64,000 bases of DNA from Nocardioides panacisoli (lineage in GTDB: Bacteria; Actinomycetota; Actinomycetes; Propionibacteriales; Nocardioidaceae), in contig NZ_CP080409.1 of assembly GCF_019448235.1 (NCBI RefSeq), forward strand, positions 3,100,001-3,164,000, in the 5' to 3' direction. The notes under the pieces are model-generated. The model was not told the origin of the DNA, searched no databases, and was given only the letters and a program-made list of their open reading frames with translations. Shown piece after piece: positions 54,159-62,976 of the stretch. The translations under genes and the position numbers were made by a program. The first letter of the stretch is position 1; each line of letters opens with the position of its first letter.

Positions 54159-56552
54159 CTAGTTGTTGCCGCGGCCTCCGCCACCGTTGCCGCCGCCGTT
54201 GTTGCCGCCGTTCCCGCGGCCGCCACCGTTGCCGCCGCCGTTGTTGCCGCCGTTGTTGTTCTTCTTCTTCGGCGGGGGCGGCACGAAGCCGGTGGAGGGG
54301 TAGATGTAGACGGTGAGGCCCTTGCCGTAGGTGGCACCGCCGCCGGGCGAGGAGTAGGCGACCAGGCCCTCGGAGACGTTGGAGTTGCGCTCGTCGCCGA
54401 CGACGGGGTTGTAGCCGGCGTCCTCGAGCTGGCCGCGGGCGGAGGCGATGCTGTCGCCGCTGACGTTGGGCACGGTGCCCTGCTCGCCGTTGATGATCTT
54501 GTCGGTGGGCTGCACGAAGTCCTCGTCGTCGAGGATCCCCGAGATGCCCTGGAAGGTCTCGCCCCAGATCGGGCCGGCGGTGGTCGAGCCGGCGGTCGTG
54601 GTGCGGAAGACGCCACCGATGGTCTGGCCGTCCAGGGTGATCTGACGCCCGGTGTCGTTGTTGACGCCGGCCACCACGGCCGCACCGGCCATGTTGGGGG
54701 TGTAGCCGGAGAACCAGACGGCCTTGTTGTCGCTGGTCGTCCCGGTCTTGCCGGCGGCCGGCTGGCCCGGCGTCAGCGGCGCGCCGAAGCCACCGGGCTC
54801 GATGACGCCGCGGAGCACGTCGTTGACCGCGTCGCCGACCTCCTCGTCGAAGACCCGCTTGCAGCTCTTGTCGTAGGACTTGAGCTGGTTGCCGTTCGCG
54901 TCGGAGATCTTCAGCACCGGGCGCGGGTTGCAGTTGATGCCACGCGCGGCGAAGGTCGCGTAGGCGCCGGCCATGTCCAACGGGCTGACGTCGGCGACGC
55001 CGAGGGTGAAGGAGGGGATCTGGTCGCCCTTGTCGAGGGTGCGGATGCCCATCTGGCGGGCCAGGCGCCACGGCTGGCAGATGCCGACCTCCTGCTCGAG
55101 GCGCACGAAGAAGGTGTTGACCGAGTTCTGCGTGCCCTCGTAGAGGTCCGGGGTGGCGCTGGAGTTCGTCGAGTTGCCGGGGCTCCAGGTCTCGCTGCTG
55201 CGGTAGTTGCCCTCGCAGGTCTTGAACGAGTTCAGCTGCACCGTGGCGGGCTCGGCGGCGGAGATCCGGCGGTTGAGCGGGATGCCCTGGTTGATGGCGG
55301 CGGCGAGCACGAAGACCTTGAAGGTCGAGCCCGGCTGGAAGCCGTTGGCGTTGCCGAACTGCTTGGGCACCGTGTAGTTGAGGTAGGTCTGGCCGGGACC
55401 GTCGCCCTGGGGGCGGGACTGGGCGAGCGCCTTGACCTCACCGGTGCCGGGCTCGACCAGCGCCATCGCTCCCAGTGCGGTGTCGCTGGAGTTGACGTTG
55501 TTGGCGACCGCCTGCTGCGCCGAGCGCTGCATCCGGGTGTCGATCGCGGTCTGGATGCGCAGGCCGCCGGTGCGGATCAGGCGCCGACGGTCCTCCTTGG
55601 TCTCGCCGAGTGCGCGGTCGTTGAGGAGGTACTCGATCGCGTACTCGCAGTACCAGGTGGCCACGGAGTCGTCGCAGCCGTTGGGCATGGCCTGCACGTC
55701 CAGGCCCAGGCCCTTGCCCTGCAGCTGCTCCACCCGCTTCTCGGGGGCCGCGCCGAGGGAGGCCATCCGGCGCAGCACCACGTCGCGGCGCTCCTTGGCG
55801 CGCTCGGGGTACGACGTCGGGTTCAGCGCCTCGGGGCTCTGCACCAGACCGGCCAGGGTGGCGGCCTGCTTGCGGTTGAGGTCCTTGGCATCGACGTTGA
55901 AGAAGTGCTTGGCGGCCGACTGCACGCCGTACGCGCCGTCGCCGAAGTAGACGGTGTTGAGGTAGCGCTCGAGGATCCAGTCCTTGGAGTACTTCTTCTC
56001 CAGCGCGATCGCGTAGCGCAGCTCGCGGATCTTGCGCGCGTAGGACTCGTCGGTGGCCCGGGCGATGGCCTCCTCGTCGCCGTCGGCCTGGTTGACCAGC
56101 GTCTGCTTCACCAGCTGCTGGGTGATCGAGGAGCCACCCTGGACGACCTCGTCGGCGGCCTGGTTGGTCACCAGGGCGCGCAGCGTGCCCTTCAGGTCCA
56201 GGGCGCCGTGCTGGTAGAACCGGTAGTCCTCGACCGCGAGCAGCGCCTTGACCATCTGCTTGGAGATCTGCTTGAGCGGGATGACGATCCGGTTCTGGTC
56301 ATAGATCGTGGCGATGGTGTTGCCCGCGCGGTCCTCCAGGATGGTGCGCTGGGCGAGCAGGTCGGTCTCGAGCTCCTGCGGCAGGTCCTCGGCGGTGCCC
56401 GCGATGCTGCGGGCCGAGAGGCCGGCCACGCCGGCGAAGGGGATCGCCAGGCCCGAGACCACGACGCCGAGCACCGCAGAGACCAGCGCCATCACACCGA
56501 GGTGGGAGGCGATCTTGCCTGCGGGGAGCTTGTCGGCGTCGGATCGTGCCAT
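54159..56552 (-). CDS. Class A penicillin-binding protein with PASTA domain (PonA2-like)
   Basis: 797 residues from ATG 56552. A short cytosolic tail and one helix (ALVSAVLGVVVSGLAIPFAG) are followed by the glycosyltransferase domain (VEDYRFYQHGALD, QGGSSITQQLVKQ, RKIRELRYAIALEKKYSKDW). The transpeptidase has SxxK in QPGSTFKVF (about 407), SVN in TQNSVNTFF (about 478) and AGKTGTTSD (about 602). One PASTA domain (VPNVSGDSIASARGQLEDAG) follows, then PPPPKKK and a Gly/Asn-rich tail. Polymerises and crosslinks peptidoglycan outside the membrane. Divergent from whiB, as ponA2/whiB4 in mycobacteria. Confidence 0.93.
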   Translation of the reverse strand: MARSDADKLPAGKIASHLGVMALVSAVLGVVVSGLAIPFAGVAGLSARSIAGTAEDLPQELETDLLAQRTILEDRAGNTIATIYDQNRIVIPLKQISKQMVKALLAVEDYRFYQHGALDLKGTLRALVTNQAADEVVQGGSSITQQLVKQTLVNQADGDEEAIARATDESYARKIRELRYAIALEKKYSKDWILERYLNTVYFGDGAYGVQSAAKHFFNVDAKDLNRKQAATLAGLVQSPEALNPTSYPERAKERRDVVLRRMASLGAAPEKRVEQLQGKGLGLDVQAMPNGCDDSVATWYCEYAIEYLLNDRALGETKEDRRRLIRTGGLRIQTAIDTRMQRSAQQAVANNVNSSDTALGAMALVEPGTGEVKALAQSRPQGDGPGQTYLNYTVPKQFGNANGFQPGSTFKVFVLAAAINQGIPLNRRISAAEPATVQLNSFKTCEGNYRSSETWSPGNSTNSSATPDLYEGTQNSVNTFFVRLEQEVGICQPWRLARQMGIRTLDKGDQIPSFTLGVADVSPLDMAGAYATFAARGINCNPRPVLKISDANGNQLKSYDKSCKRVFDEEVGDAVNDVLRGVIEPGGFGAPLTPGQPAAGKTGTTSDNKAVWFSGYTPNMAGAAVVAGVNNDTGRQITLDGQTIGGVFRTTTAGSTTAGPIWGETFQGISGILDDEDFVQPTDKIINGEQGTVPNVSGDSIASARGQLEDAGYNPVVGDERNSNVSEGLVAYSSPGGGATYGKGLTVYIYPSTGFVPPPPKKKNNNGGNNGGGNGGGRGNGGNNGGGNGGGGRGNN
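54181..54254 (-). repeat. 42-base tandem duplication encoding the Gly/Asn-rich PBP tail
   Basis: A 32-base stretch at 54181-54212 recurs exactly at 54223-54254, a 42-base period, within the 3' end of the PBP gene. It encodes the NNGGGNGGG-type tail, suggesting recent slippage or unequal duplication that varies tail length. Confidence 0.8.
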
Positions 56553-56617
56553 GCGCCTCAGATTACGGGAACTTCCTGAGAGGACCGATTCCGTCGCGCG
56601 ACGACCAGCGACCACGT

Positions 56618-56635
56618 CTAGTCACTAATGACTAG
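56618..56635. promoter_or_regulatory. CTAGTCA inverted repeat in the PBP-whiB promoter region
   Basis: CTAGTCA (56618-56624) and TGACTAG (56629-56635) form a perfect 7-4-7 inverted repeat in the 175-base divergent gap; a related GTCACTAG lies at 56675-56682. The AT-leaning dyad is unusual here and probably marks a regulator or promoter site for one or both genes. Confidence 0.45.
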
Positions 56636-56727
56636 TGCGCCGCCACCGTTGAGGCGTCCCTCCCCTCCGAAACGGTCACTAGCGTTGACCCATCGAAGCC
56701 CGCGTTGGGGGCGGGAATCGGAATCGG

Positions 56728-57015
56728 ATGGGGACGAACATGTGGGATGACGACTGGACCAACCGCGCCGCCTGCCGCACCAAGGGGCCCGACGACCTCT
56801 TCGTCCGCGGGGCCGCGCAGAACCAGGCCAAGAAGATCTGCGCCAGCTGCCCGGTGGTGACCGAGTGCCTCGCGGAGGCGCTGGACAACCGCATCGAGTG
56901 GGGCGTGTGGGGTGGCATGACCGAGCGCGAGCGGCGTGCGCTGCTGCGTCGTCGGCCGGCGACCTCGTTCCGCGAGCTGTTCGAGACCGCTCGCCGCGAG
57001 CTCGTCGCCTCCTGA
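56728..57015 (+). CDS. WhiB-family iron-sulfur regulator (WhiB4-like)
   Basis: 95 residues. The four cluster cysteines are C16 (NRAACRT), C38 and C41 (ICASCPV) and C47 (VVTEC), followed by the G-[VI]-W-G-G turn (GVWGGMTERERRALLRRR) and a basic tail for DNA contact. WhiB proteins sense oxygen or NO through a [4Fe-4S] cluster and act with sigma factors. The adjacent divergent PBP and downstream ArsA-like ATPases match the mycobacterial whiB4 context. ATG 56740 is an alternative start. Confidence 0.93.
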   Translation: MGTNMWDDDWTNRAACRTKGPDDLFVRGAAQNQAKKICASCPVVTECLAEALDNRIEWGVWGGMTERERRALLRRRPATSFRELFETARRELVAS

Positions 57016-57065
57016 TCCGGAGGTCGGCCGCTGCCTGACCCGAGGCGAATTCCCCTCGGCTCGGC

Positions 57066-57881
57066 TCAGCGGCGGCGTACGACGAGGGTCTGGCTGGCCT
57101 GCCCGATCACGCCGGTCGTGTCGAAGAGCTGGCCGGTGGCGACGCCGGTGCCCTCGGGACCGATCGTCGTCCGGGCGGCCAGGCCGACGTGCGCGCCGAT
57201 CGGCGCGCGCCAGAGGTTCACGCTGACGTCGGCGTTGCTGAAGAGGTACTCCTCCAGTGGGAGCACCCAGCTCAGCCCGTTGCAGAAGTCCGCGGTCGCC
57301 GCGGCCAGCGACGCCGGTCGGGTGTCCGCACCGGCGAGCAGCGGGAGCCGGAAGCCGAACCAGGCGGTCGCCTCGCCCGGCTCGTCGACGGTGCCCGCAG
57401 CCACGCGTGGCGCCATCGCGTCGGCGTAGAAGGACGGGTAGTCCGGCATCCCCGGGATGCGGAAGCGGGGCAGGTCCTCGGCCAGTGCCACCGGCGGTGG
57501 GTCCTCGTGAGCGAGCGTCGGCACGTCCAGCGGCTGGTCCGGCACCGCGACGGTGACCGCTCGCGCGGTCGCGACCGTGGCGCCCTCGCTGGTGACCGTG
57601 GCCTCCCAGCGACCGGCGCTGCGGCCGGCGCGGCCGGTGACCGTGAGCTGCAGCGCAGTGAGCGGCACGGGGCGGAGGAACTCCACCGTCAGCCGTGCGA
57701 GCCGGTGGCCCTCGCCGGCCTCCTGCTCCACGCAGTGCGCGAGCAGGGCCGCCGGTGCGCCGCCGTGCTGGGCGTCGGCACTCCAGGGGCCGCGGGCGTA
57801 CTCGGTCGGGAGGAAGGTGCCGGGACCGTCCCCGGGCACGAAGACGGCATCGGCGGAGGCGGCGGCAGTCACCCGAGGCAT
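57066..57881 (-). CDS. Acyl-CoA thioesterase, TesB-like double hot-dog
   Basis: 271 residues. WSADAQHGGAPAALLAHCVE and RLARLTVEFLRPVPLTALQL are typical of the N-terminal hot-dog of TesB/4HBT_3 proteins; the C-terminal hot-dog includes SNADVSVNLWRAPIGAHVGL and ATGQLFDTTGVIGQASQTL. It probably hydrolyses acyl-CoA esters. It is inserted between whiB and the ATPase pair relative to the mycobacterial order. Confidence 0.83.
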   Translation of the reverse strand: MPRVTAAASADAVFVPGDGPGTFLPTEYARGPWSADAQHGGAPAALLAHCVEQEAGEGHRLARLTVEFLRPVPLTALQLTVTGRAGRSAGRWEATVTSEGATVATARAVTVAVPDQPLDVPTLAHEDPPPVALAEDLPRFRIPGMPDYPSFYADAMAPRVAAGTVDEPGEATAWFGFRLPLLAGADTRPASLAAATADFCNGLSWVLPLEEYLFSNADVSVNLWRAPIGAHVGLAARTTIGPEGTGVATGQLFDTTGVIGQASQTLVVRRR

Positions 57882-57909
57882 CGTACGGAGCCGCGCGCCT
57901 GCCTCGCCG

Positions 57910-59094
57910 TCAGGCCTGGTCGGCCAACAGGTCGCCGACCTCGCGGAGGCCGGCCAGGTCGTGCACGTCCCCGGCGAGCGCGGGCACGACGGCCCGGGGG
58001 ACCTGGGGGTGGGCGGTCGCGAACCGCTCCCGCAGCGCCCGCTCGCGGGTCACCGACTGCACCTGGTCGGCGTGCAGCCGCAGCAGTCCCGCCGTCAGCG
58101 ATGCCGGGTCCTCACGCCGCAACCGGCCCGCCGCGGCCAGCGCGTCCTCGGCCTCCAGGGCGCTCGCCGGCTGTGGGTTCGCGCGGTTGACGACGAGGCC
58201 CGCCAACGGCATCTCGTCCTCGCTGAGCCGCTCCACGAAGTACGCCGCCTCCCGCAGTGCGTCCGGCTCCGGGGCCGCCACCACCAGGAACGCCGTCCCG
58301 TCGGCCTGCAGCAACGAGTAGGTCTTCTGCGCGCGTTGGCGGAACCCACCGAAGACGGTGTCGAGGGCGGCGACGAAGGTCTGCAGGTCCCGCAGCACCT
58401 GGGCGCCCAGCACCTTGGTCAGTGCGCCGGTGACCAGCCCGAAGCCCGCCGTCATCAGCCGCGCGGGGCCGCGGGCCGGGGCCAGCATCAGCCGGATGAA
58501 GCGGCCGTCGAGGAAGCTCGACAGCCGTTCGGGGGCGTCGAGGAAGTCCAGCGCGGACCGCGACGGCGGGGTGTCCACCACGATCAGGTCGTAGTCGCCG
58601 CTGCGTTGCGCCTCGCGGTGGATCTGGCCGAGCTTCTCCATCGCCATGTACTCCTGCGTGCCCGCGAACGAGCTCGACAGGGCGACGTAGAAGGGGTTGT
58701 CCAGGATCTGCTGCGCCTTCTCCGGGCTGGCCTGGGACTCCACCACCTCGTCGAAGGTGCGCTTCATGTCCAGCATCATCGCGTCCAGCCGGCCGGACTC
58801 GCCGTCGGTCGCGTCCGTCGCGACCCCCTGCACCGGCCGCGGGGTGTTGTCCAGCTCCTCAATGCCCATCGACTGCGCGAGCCGGCGCGCCGGGTCGATG
58901 GTCAGGACGACGACCTTGCGGCCCCGCTCGGCCGCCCGCAGTGCGAGCGCGGCCGAGGTGGTGGTCTTGCCGACCCCGCCGGAGCCGCAGCACACGATGA
59001 TGCCGGTGTCGCGGTCGTCCAGCAGCGCGTCGACGTCGAGCGGTCCGGCCGACTGCGTCGTGGTCGGCCCCACGCGGCTCCTGCTCCTGCTCAT
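57910..59094 (-). CDS. ArsA/GET3-like ATPase, second of a pair
   Basis: 394 residues from ATG 59094. The deviant Walker A is GSGGVGKTTTSAALALRAAE, followed by LTIDPARRLAQSMGI and the switch DLIVVDTPPSRSALDFLDAP. In mycobacteria two such ATPases (Rv3679/Rv3680) form a heterodimer related to GET3 that has been linked to redox and glycerol stress. ATG overlaps the stop of the partner gene (ATGA), supporting one complex. Confidence 0.88.
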   Translation of the reverse strand: MSRSRSRVGPTTTQSAGPLDVDALLDDRDTGIIVCCGSGGVGKTTTSAALALRAAERGRKVVVLTIDPARRLAQSMGIEELDNTPRPVQGVATDATDGESGRLDAMMLDMKRTFDEVVESQASPEKAQQILDNPFYVALSSSFAGTQEYMAMEKLGQIHREAQRSGDYDLIVVDTPPSRSALDFLDAPERLSSFLDGRFIRLMLAPARGPARLMTAGFGLVTGALTKVLGAQVLRDLQTFVAALDTVFGGFRQRAQKTYSLLQADGTAFLVVAAPEPDALREAAYFVERLSEDEMPLAGLVVNRANPQPASALEAEDALAAAGRLRREDPASLTAGLLRLHADQVQSVTRERALRERFATAHPQVPRAVVPALAGDVHDLAGLREVGDLLADQA

Positions 59095-60089
59095 GCCAGT
59101 CCCTGCTCCCGCATCGTCGACGCGAGCTCGTAGAGCCCGCCCAGGTCCACGCCGCCCGCCAGCCGCGGCAGCTCGTACGCCGGCACGTCCAGCGCCGCGA
59201 TGCGCTCGCGCTGGGAGTCCTCCAGTGCCCGCCGGTCGGCGTGGTTGCGCGCCTCGCTGAGCAGGCCGTCGACCAGGGCGTCGTCGGGCTCGAGGCCGGC
59301 ACCGGACAGGTCGCCGGCGATCGCGTCGCGGTCCAGCGTCCCGGCGCGGGCCGCGGCGAGCTCCTCGGTCGTGAGGTCCTGCGGGCGTACTTGGTTGACG
59401 ACGACGCCGCCGACCGGGATGTCGACCTCGCGGACCTCCTCGATGGCGTCGGCGGTCTCCTGCACCGGCATCTCCTCCAGCAGGGTCACCAGGTGCACCG
59501 CGGTCCGCGGCGAGCGGAACAGCTGCATCATCGTGTCGGACTGCTGCTTGATGGGGCCCACCTTCGCCAGCCCGGCCAGCTCGTTGCTGACGTTGAGGAA
59601 CTGGGTGATCCGACCGGTCGGGGGAGCGTCGAGCACGACCGCGTCGTACTCCTGCGCCCCCCGGTTGCGCGTGTTGCGCTGCACCGCCTCGTAGACCTTG
59701 CCGGTGAGCAGCACGTCGCGCACGCCGGGGGCGATGGTGGTCGCGAACTCGACCACGCCGAACTTGTCCAGCGCCTTGCCCGCCCGGCCGAGGCGGTAGT
59801 ACATCGCGAGGTACTCCAGCAGCGCCGACTCCGCGTCGATGTGCAGGGCGTGCACGACGCCCTTGCGGCCGCTCTCCTCCGGGAGCCCGGTGGTGAGCCG
59901 GCGCTCCTCGTAGGGCAACGGGTCGACGTCGAACATCCGCGCGATGCCCTGCCGACCCTCCACCTCGCACAACAGCACGTTCGTGCCCGCCCTGGCGAGG
60001 GCGAGCGCCAACGACGCGGCGACCGTCGACTTGCCGGTGCCCCCCTTGCCGGTGACCACGTGGAGCTTCACCCGCGACCAATCACTCAC
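59091..60089 (-). CDS. ArsA/GET3-like ATPase, first of a pair
   Basis: 332 residues from GTG 60089. The P-loop VVTGKGGTGKSTVAASLALA has the signature lysine of ArsA/MinD ATPases. NVLLCEVEGRQGIARMFDVD, VVLDAPPTGRITQFLNVSNE and VVVNQVRPQDLTTEE follow. Smaller than its partner and translationally coupled to it. Probably acts as a heterodimeric chaperone-like ATPase; no arsenite-binding cysteines are obvious. Confidence 0.88.
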   Translation of the reverse strand: MSDWSRVKLHVVTGKGGTGKSTVAASLALALARAGTNVLLCEVEGRQGIARMFDVDPLPYEERRLTTGLPEESGRKGVVHALHIDAESALLEYLAMYYRLGRAGKALDKFGVVEFATTIAPGVRDVLLTGKVYEAVQRNTRNRGAQEYDAVVLDAPPTGRITQFLNVSNELAGLAKVGPIKQQSDTMMQLFRSPRTAVHLVTLLEEMPVQETADAIEEVREVDIPVGGVVVNQVRPQDLTTEELAAARAGTLDRDAIAGDLSGAGLEPDDALVDGLLSEARNHADRRALEDSQRERIAALDVPAYELPRLAGGVDLGGLYELASTMREQGLA

Positions 60090-60165
60090 CCGGGCAGCCT
60101 AGCGATCGCACGGCACGGCCACCGGCTTTGCGGTGCGTGCTGGACGCCGCGGAGCGGCCGCCCGC

Positions 60166-60585
60166 TCACGCGAGCTTGTCCGCCAGCACGACCCAGGTGA
60201 AGAAGCACACGCCGAGCAGCATGCCCACGTGCCCCAGGATCGACAGCGCCGGCCCGTCGCCCCAGCTGTCGCCGGTCGTGGCCCGGGCGTGCGCGCCCGA
60301 GGCGGACTGCCACCGGGCCAGGATCAGGATGCCGATGACCACCTCCACCCACCAGGCGAGGAGTGCGACCGCGCCGAGGGTCCCGCCCGGGGCGGTGAGG
60401 TAGGCGATCCACGCGACCAGTGCCACGACGCCGACGGCGGTGTGGGCGTTGACCACGCCGAGGGGGACACGCGCGCTGCCCGCCTGCGACTGCTCCGAGG
60501 AGAGCCGCATCCGGGTGAGGAGGACGACGACGGCCGCCAGGCCGGTGAGCAGCCACACGGCGTTGTCGAGGTTCACGGGCGGCAT
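60166..60585 (-). CDS. Four-helix integral membrane protein
   Basis: 139 residues from ATG 60585. Four hydrophobic segments: NAVWLLTGLAAVVVLLTRM, HTAVGVVALVAWIAYLTAPG, ALLAWWVEVVIGILILARW and ILGHVGMLLGVCFFTWVVLA. No family recognised. It shares a divergent promoter region with the DUF4177 gene, and lies upstream of the ATPase pair on the same strand, though separated from it by 76 bases. Confidence 0.7.
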   Translation of the reverse strand: MPPVNLDNAVWLLTGLAAVVVLLTRMRLSSEQSQAGSARVPLGVVNAHTAVGVVALVAWIAYLTAPGGTLGAVALLAWWVEVVIGILILARWQSASGAHARATTGDSWGDGPALSILGHVGMLLGVCFFTWVVLADKLA

Positions 60586-60626
60586 CGTCGCACAACCCGT
60601 GACATGGGCCACGCCGTCTCGCGTGA

Positions 60627-60632
60627 GTAGGC
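60627..60632 (+). promoter_or_regulatory. -10 box of leaderless DUF4177 gene
   Basis: TAGGCT lies 8 bases before ATG 60641, as at marR and dnaX, with no ribosome site. Confidence 0.5.
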
Positions 60633-60640
60633 TGCGGACC

Positions 60641-60796
60641 ATGACCAAGTGGGAGTACCAGGTGGCGCCGGTGTTGAACCACGCCGCCACGCAGATCCTG
60701 AACAACTTCGGCGAGGACGGCTGGGAGCTCGTCGCCATCATGGGCGGCGAGGGCGGCAACGACATCGCCTACTTCAAGCGCCCCGCCGAGGGCTGA
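60641..60796 (+). CDS. DUF4177-family small protein
   Basis: 51 residues: MTKWEYQVAPVLNHAATQIL, then NNFGEDGWELVAIMGGEGGN and DIAYFKRPAEG. The K-W-E-Y start and LNxxGxDGWELV core are the DUF4177 signature. A homologue (Rv3678A) sits beside RidA and the ATPase pair in mycobacteria. Function unknown. The RidA gene begins one base after its stop. Confidence 0.87.
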   Translation: MTKWEYQVAPVLNHAATQILNNFGEDGWELVAIMGGEGGNDIAYFKRPAEG

Positions 60797-60797
60797 C

Positions 60798-61271
60798 ATG
60801 GCCGCGGCGAGCACCCCCGAGGAGCGGCTGGCCGAGCTCGGGCTGAGCGTGCCCGACGTCGTGCCGCCCGTGGCGGCGTACGTCCCCGCGGTGCGCAGTG
60901 GCGACCACGTGCTGACCGCGGGCCAGCTGCCGATGCGCGACGGCGAGCTGCTGGCCACCGGCAAGGTCGGTGCGGAGGTCACGCCGGAGACGGCGTACGA
61001 CGCCGCACGGCAGTGCGCCCTCAACGGGCTGGCCGCCGTCCGGTCGGTGACCGGGGACCTGTCCGCGATCACCCGGATCGTCAAGGTGGTCGTGTTCGTC
61101 GCCTCCGACCCGGCCTTCACCGCCCAGCCCGGCGTCGCCAACGGCGCCTCGGAGCTGCTCGGCGAGGTCTTCGGCGACGCGGGCGTGCACGTCCGGTCCG
61201 CCGTCGGCGTCGCGGCGCTGCCGCTGGACGCGCCGGTCGAGGTCGAGCTGACCGTCGAGGTCGCCTCCTGA
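60798..61271 (+). CDS. RidA/YjgF-family protein
   Basis: 157 residues. Contains VRSGDHVLTAGQLPMRDGEL, then ALNGLAAVRSVTGDLSAITR and VKVVVFVASDPAFTAQPGVA, ending with a trimer-interface segment, FGDAGVHVRSAVGVAALPLD. Members deaminate reactive enamine/imine intermediates. This is the longer actinobacterial form (about 155). Its stop overlaps the Nudix ATG (TGATG). Confidence 0.87.
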   Translation: MAAASTPEERLAELGLSVPDVVPPVAAYVPAVRSGDHVLTAGQLPMRDGELLATGKVGAEVTPETAYDAARQCALNGLAAVRSVTGDLSAITRIVKVVVFVASDPAFTAQPGVANGASELLGEVFGDAGVHVRSAVGVAALPLDAPVEVELTVEVAS

Positions 61272-62146
61272 TGCAGATCCCGGTCCCGCCGGTGCCGCTG
61301 CCGGAGAAGGTCGCGCAGGTGGCGCAGGAGTACGCCGACGGCACGCGGGAGCCGGCCGAGCCGCGCAACGCCGCGACCGTCGTACTGCTCCGCGACGCGG
61401 CGGCCGGCAGCGCCGGTGGGCCGGAGGTCTACCTGATGCGGCGGCAGGTCTCGATGGACTTCGCCGGCGGCATGTGCGTCTTCCCCGGGGGCGGCGTGGA
61501 CGAGCGCGACTTCGACGGCACCGTCTCGTGGGCGGGCCCCTCCCCGGCGGAGTGGGCCCGGTTGCTCGGCACCGACGAGGAGGTGGCGCGGGCGTTGGTC
61601 TGCGCCGCGGTGCGCGAGACCTTCGAGGAGTCCGGCGTGCTGCTCGCCGGCCCGTCGGAGGACTCCGTCGTCGCCGACACCACCGGCGAGGACTGGGAGG
61701 CCGACCGCGTGGCGCTGGAGTCGCGCGAGCTGGCGATGACCGACTTCCTCGCCCGCCGCGGCCTGGTGCTGCGCACCGACCTGCTCGGCGCGTGGTCGGG
61801 CTGGCTGACGCCGGTCTTCGAGCCCAAGCGCTACCGCACGTGGTTCTTCGTGGCGGCGCTGCCGGAGGGGCAGCGCACGCGCGACGTCTCCACCGAGTCC
61901 TCCTCGGTGGTCTGGCAGGGCGCGACCTCGGCGGCCGAGGACGTCGAGGCGTCACGGATGGCGATGCTGCCGCCGACCTACCTGACCTGCCTCCACGTCG
62001 GCCAGCACCGCAGCGTGGCCGACGTGCTGGCCGCCGCGGACCGGGAGGTGGCGATGTTCATGCCCGAGGTCGAGCGCCTCGATGACGGCTTCACGCTGAC
62101 CATCCCCGAGGAGCTGCGTCCCCTGCTCGCGGCACGGCGGCCATGA
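61271..62146 (+). CDS. Nudix hydrolase
   Basis: 291 residues from ATG 61271. The Nudix box is recognisable but has a long insertion: FPGGGVDERDFDG, then an insert of roughly 35 residues before ALVCAAVRETFEESGVLL, which carries the RExxEExG core. This insertion-bearing large form resembles mammalian NUDT19-type proteins, often acyl-CoA diphosphatases. The substrate is inferred at best. Coupled to RidA upstream and to the MBL gene downstream (ATGA). Confidence 0.85.
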   Translation: MQIPVPPVPLPEKVAQVAQEYADGTREPAEPRNAATVVLLRDAAAGSAGGPEVYLMRRQVSMDFAGGMCVFPGGGVDERDFDGTVSWAGPSPAEWARLLGTDEEVARALVCAAVRETFEESGVLLAGPSEDSVVADTTGEDWEADRVALESRELAMTDFLARRGLVLRTDLLGAWSGWLTPVFEPKRYRTWFFVAALPEGQRTRDVSTESSSVVWQGATSAAEDVEASRMAMLPPTYLTCLHVGQHRSVADVLAAADREVAMFMPEVERLDDGFTLTIPEELRPLLAARRP

Positions 62147-62970
62147 CCCAGCAGCCGGAGTGGAACGGTGGCGCCTTCGGTGAGCGCGGACGGTGCGTGC
62201 TCGCCCCCAACCCCGGTGTCATGACGCTCGACGGCACCAACACCTGGGTCCTGCGCGAGCCCGGTGCGGAGCGGTCGATCGTCGTGGACCCGGGTCCCGT
62301 GGTGGACGAGCACCTCGACGCGGTCGCGGAGTCGGCCGGGCAGGTCGAGTACGTGCTGCTGACCCACCACCACCTCGACCACTCCGAGGCGGCGCGCGGC
62401 TTCGCTGAGCGCATGGGGTGCGGCGTCCGCGCCCTCGACCCCGAGCTGTGCTGGCGCTCGGAGCCGGTGACCGACGGCGAGCGGATCGACGTCGGTGGCC
62501 TTCAGGCCGAGGTCCTCACCACGCCGGGCCACACCTCGGACTCGATCTCGCTGGTGCTGCCGGCCGAGCGCGCCCTGCTGACCGGCGACATGGTGCTGGG
62601 GCGGGGGACCACGGTGGTGGTGCACCCCGACGGCGAGCTGTCGGCGTACTTCGACTCCATCGCGCGGATGCGCGCCCTGGTGAGCGAGGACCGGGTCGAC
62701 ACGCTCTGGCCGGCGCACGGCCCGGTGCTCGACGATGCCGCCGGCGTCCTCGACCACTACGTCGTCCACCGTCGCCAGCGCCTCGCGCAGGTGGAGGCGG
62801 CCCTGGAGCGACTCGGCCTCACCCCCACCGACCTGCCGCCCGACGTCGCCGAGCACGACACCCTGCCCCGCCGCGTCGTCGAGGTCGTCTACGCCGACGT
62901 CGACGAGTCGCTGTGGGGCGCCGCCGAGTGGTCGGTCCGCGCCCAGCTGGCCTACCTCGCCCGCCGCTGA
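62143..62970 (+). CDS. Metallo-beta-lactamase-fold hydrolase (Rv3677c/LACTB2-like)
   Basis: 275 residues. NPGVMTLDGTNTWVLREPGA, the zinc motif LLTHHHLDHSEAARGF (HxHxDH), TPGHTSDSISLVLP, LTGDMVLGRGT and LWPAHGPVLDD occur in order. The C-terminal helical domain (VVHRRQRLAQVEAALERLGL) is typical of the LACTB2-like group, some of which are RNases. Translation is coupled to the Nudix gene. Confidence 0.88.
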   Translation: MTQQPEWNGGAFGERGRCVLAPNPGVMTLDGTNTWVLREPGAERSIVVDPGPVVDEHLDAVAESAGQVEYVLLTHHHLDHSEAARGFAERMGCGVRALDPELCWRSEPVTDGERIDVGGLQAEVLTTPGHTSDSISLVLPAERALLTGDMVLGRGTTVVVHPDGELSAYFDSIARMRALVSEDRVDTLWPAHGPVLDDAAGVLDHYVVHRRQRLAQVEAALERLGLTPTDLPPDVAEHDTLPRRVVEVVYADVDESLWGAAEWSVRAQLAYLARR

Positions 62971-62976
62971 CCTCGC

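Noticed and set aside
53748..54316. Antisense and alternate-frame ORFs around yqeY and array C
   Set aside because: They run across the palindromic repeat and produce Arg/Ser-rich sequence; yqeY and the PBP account for the coding signal.
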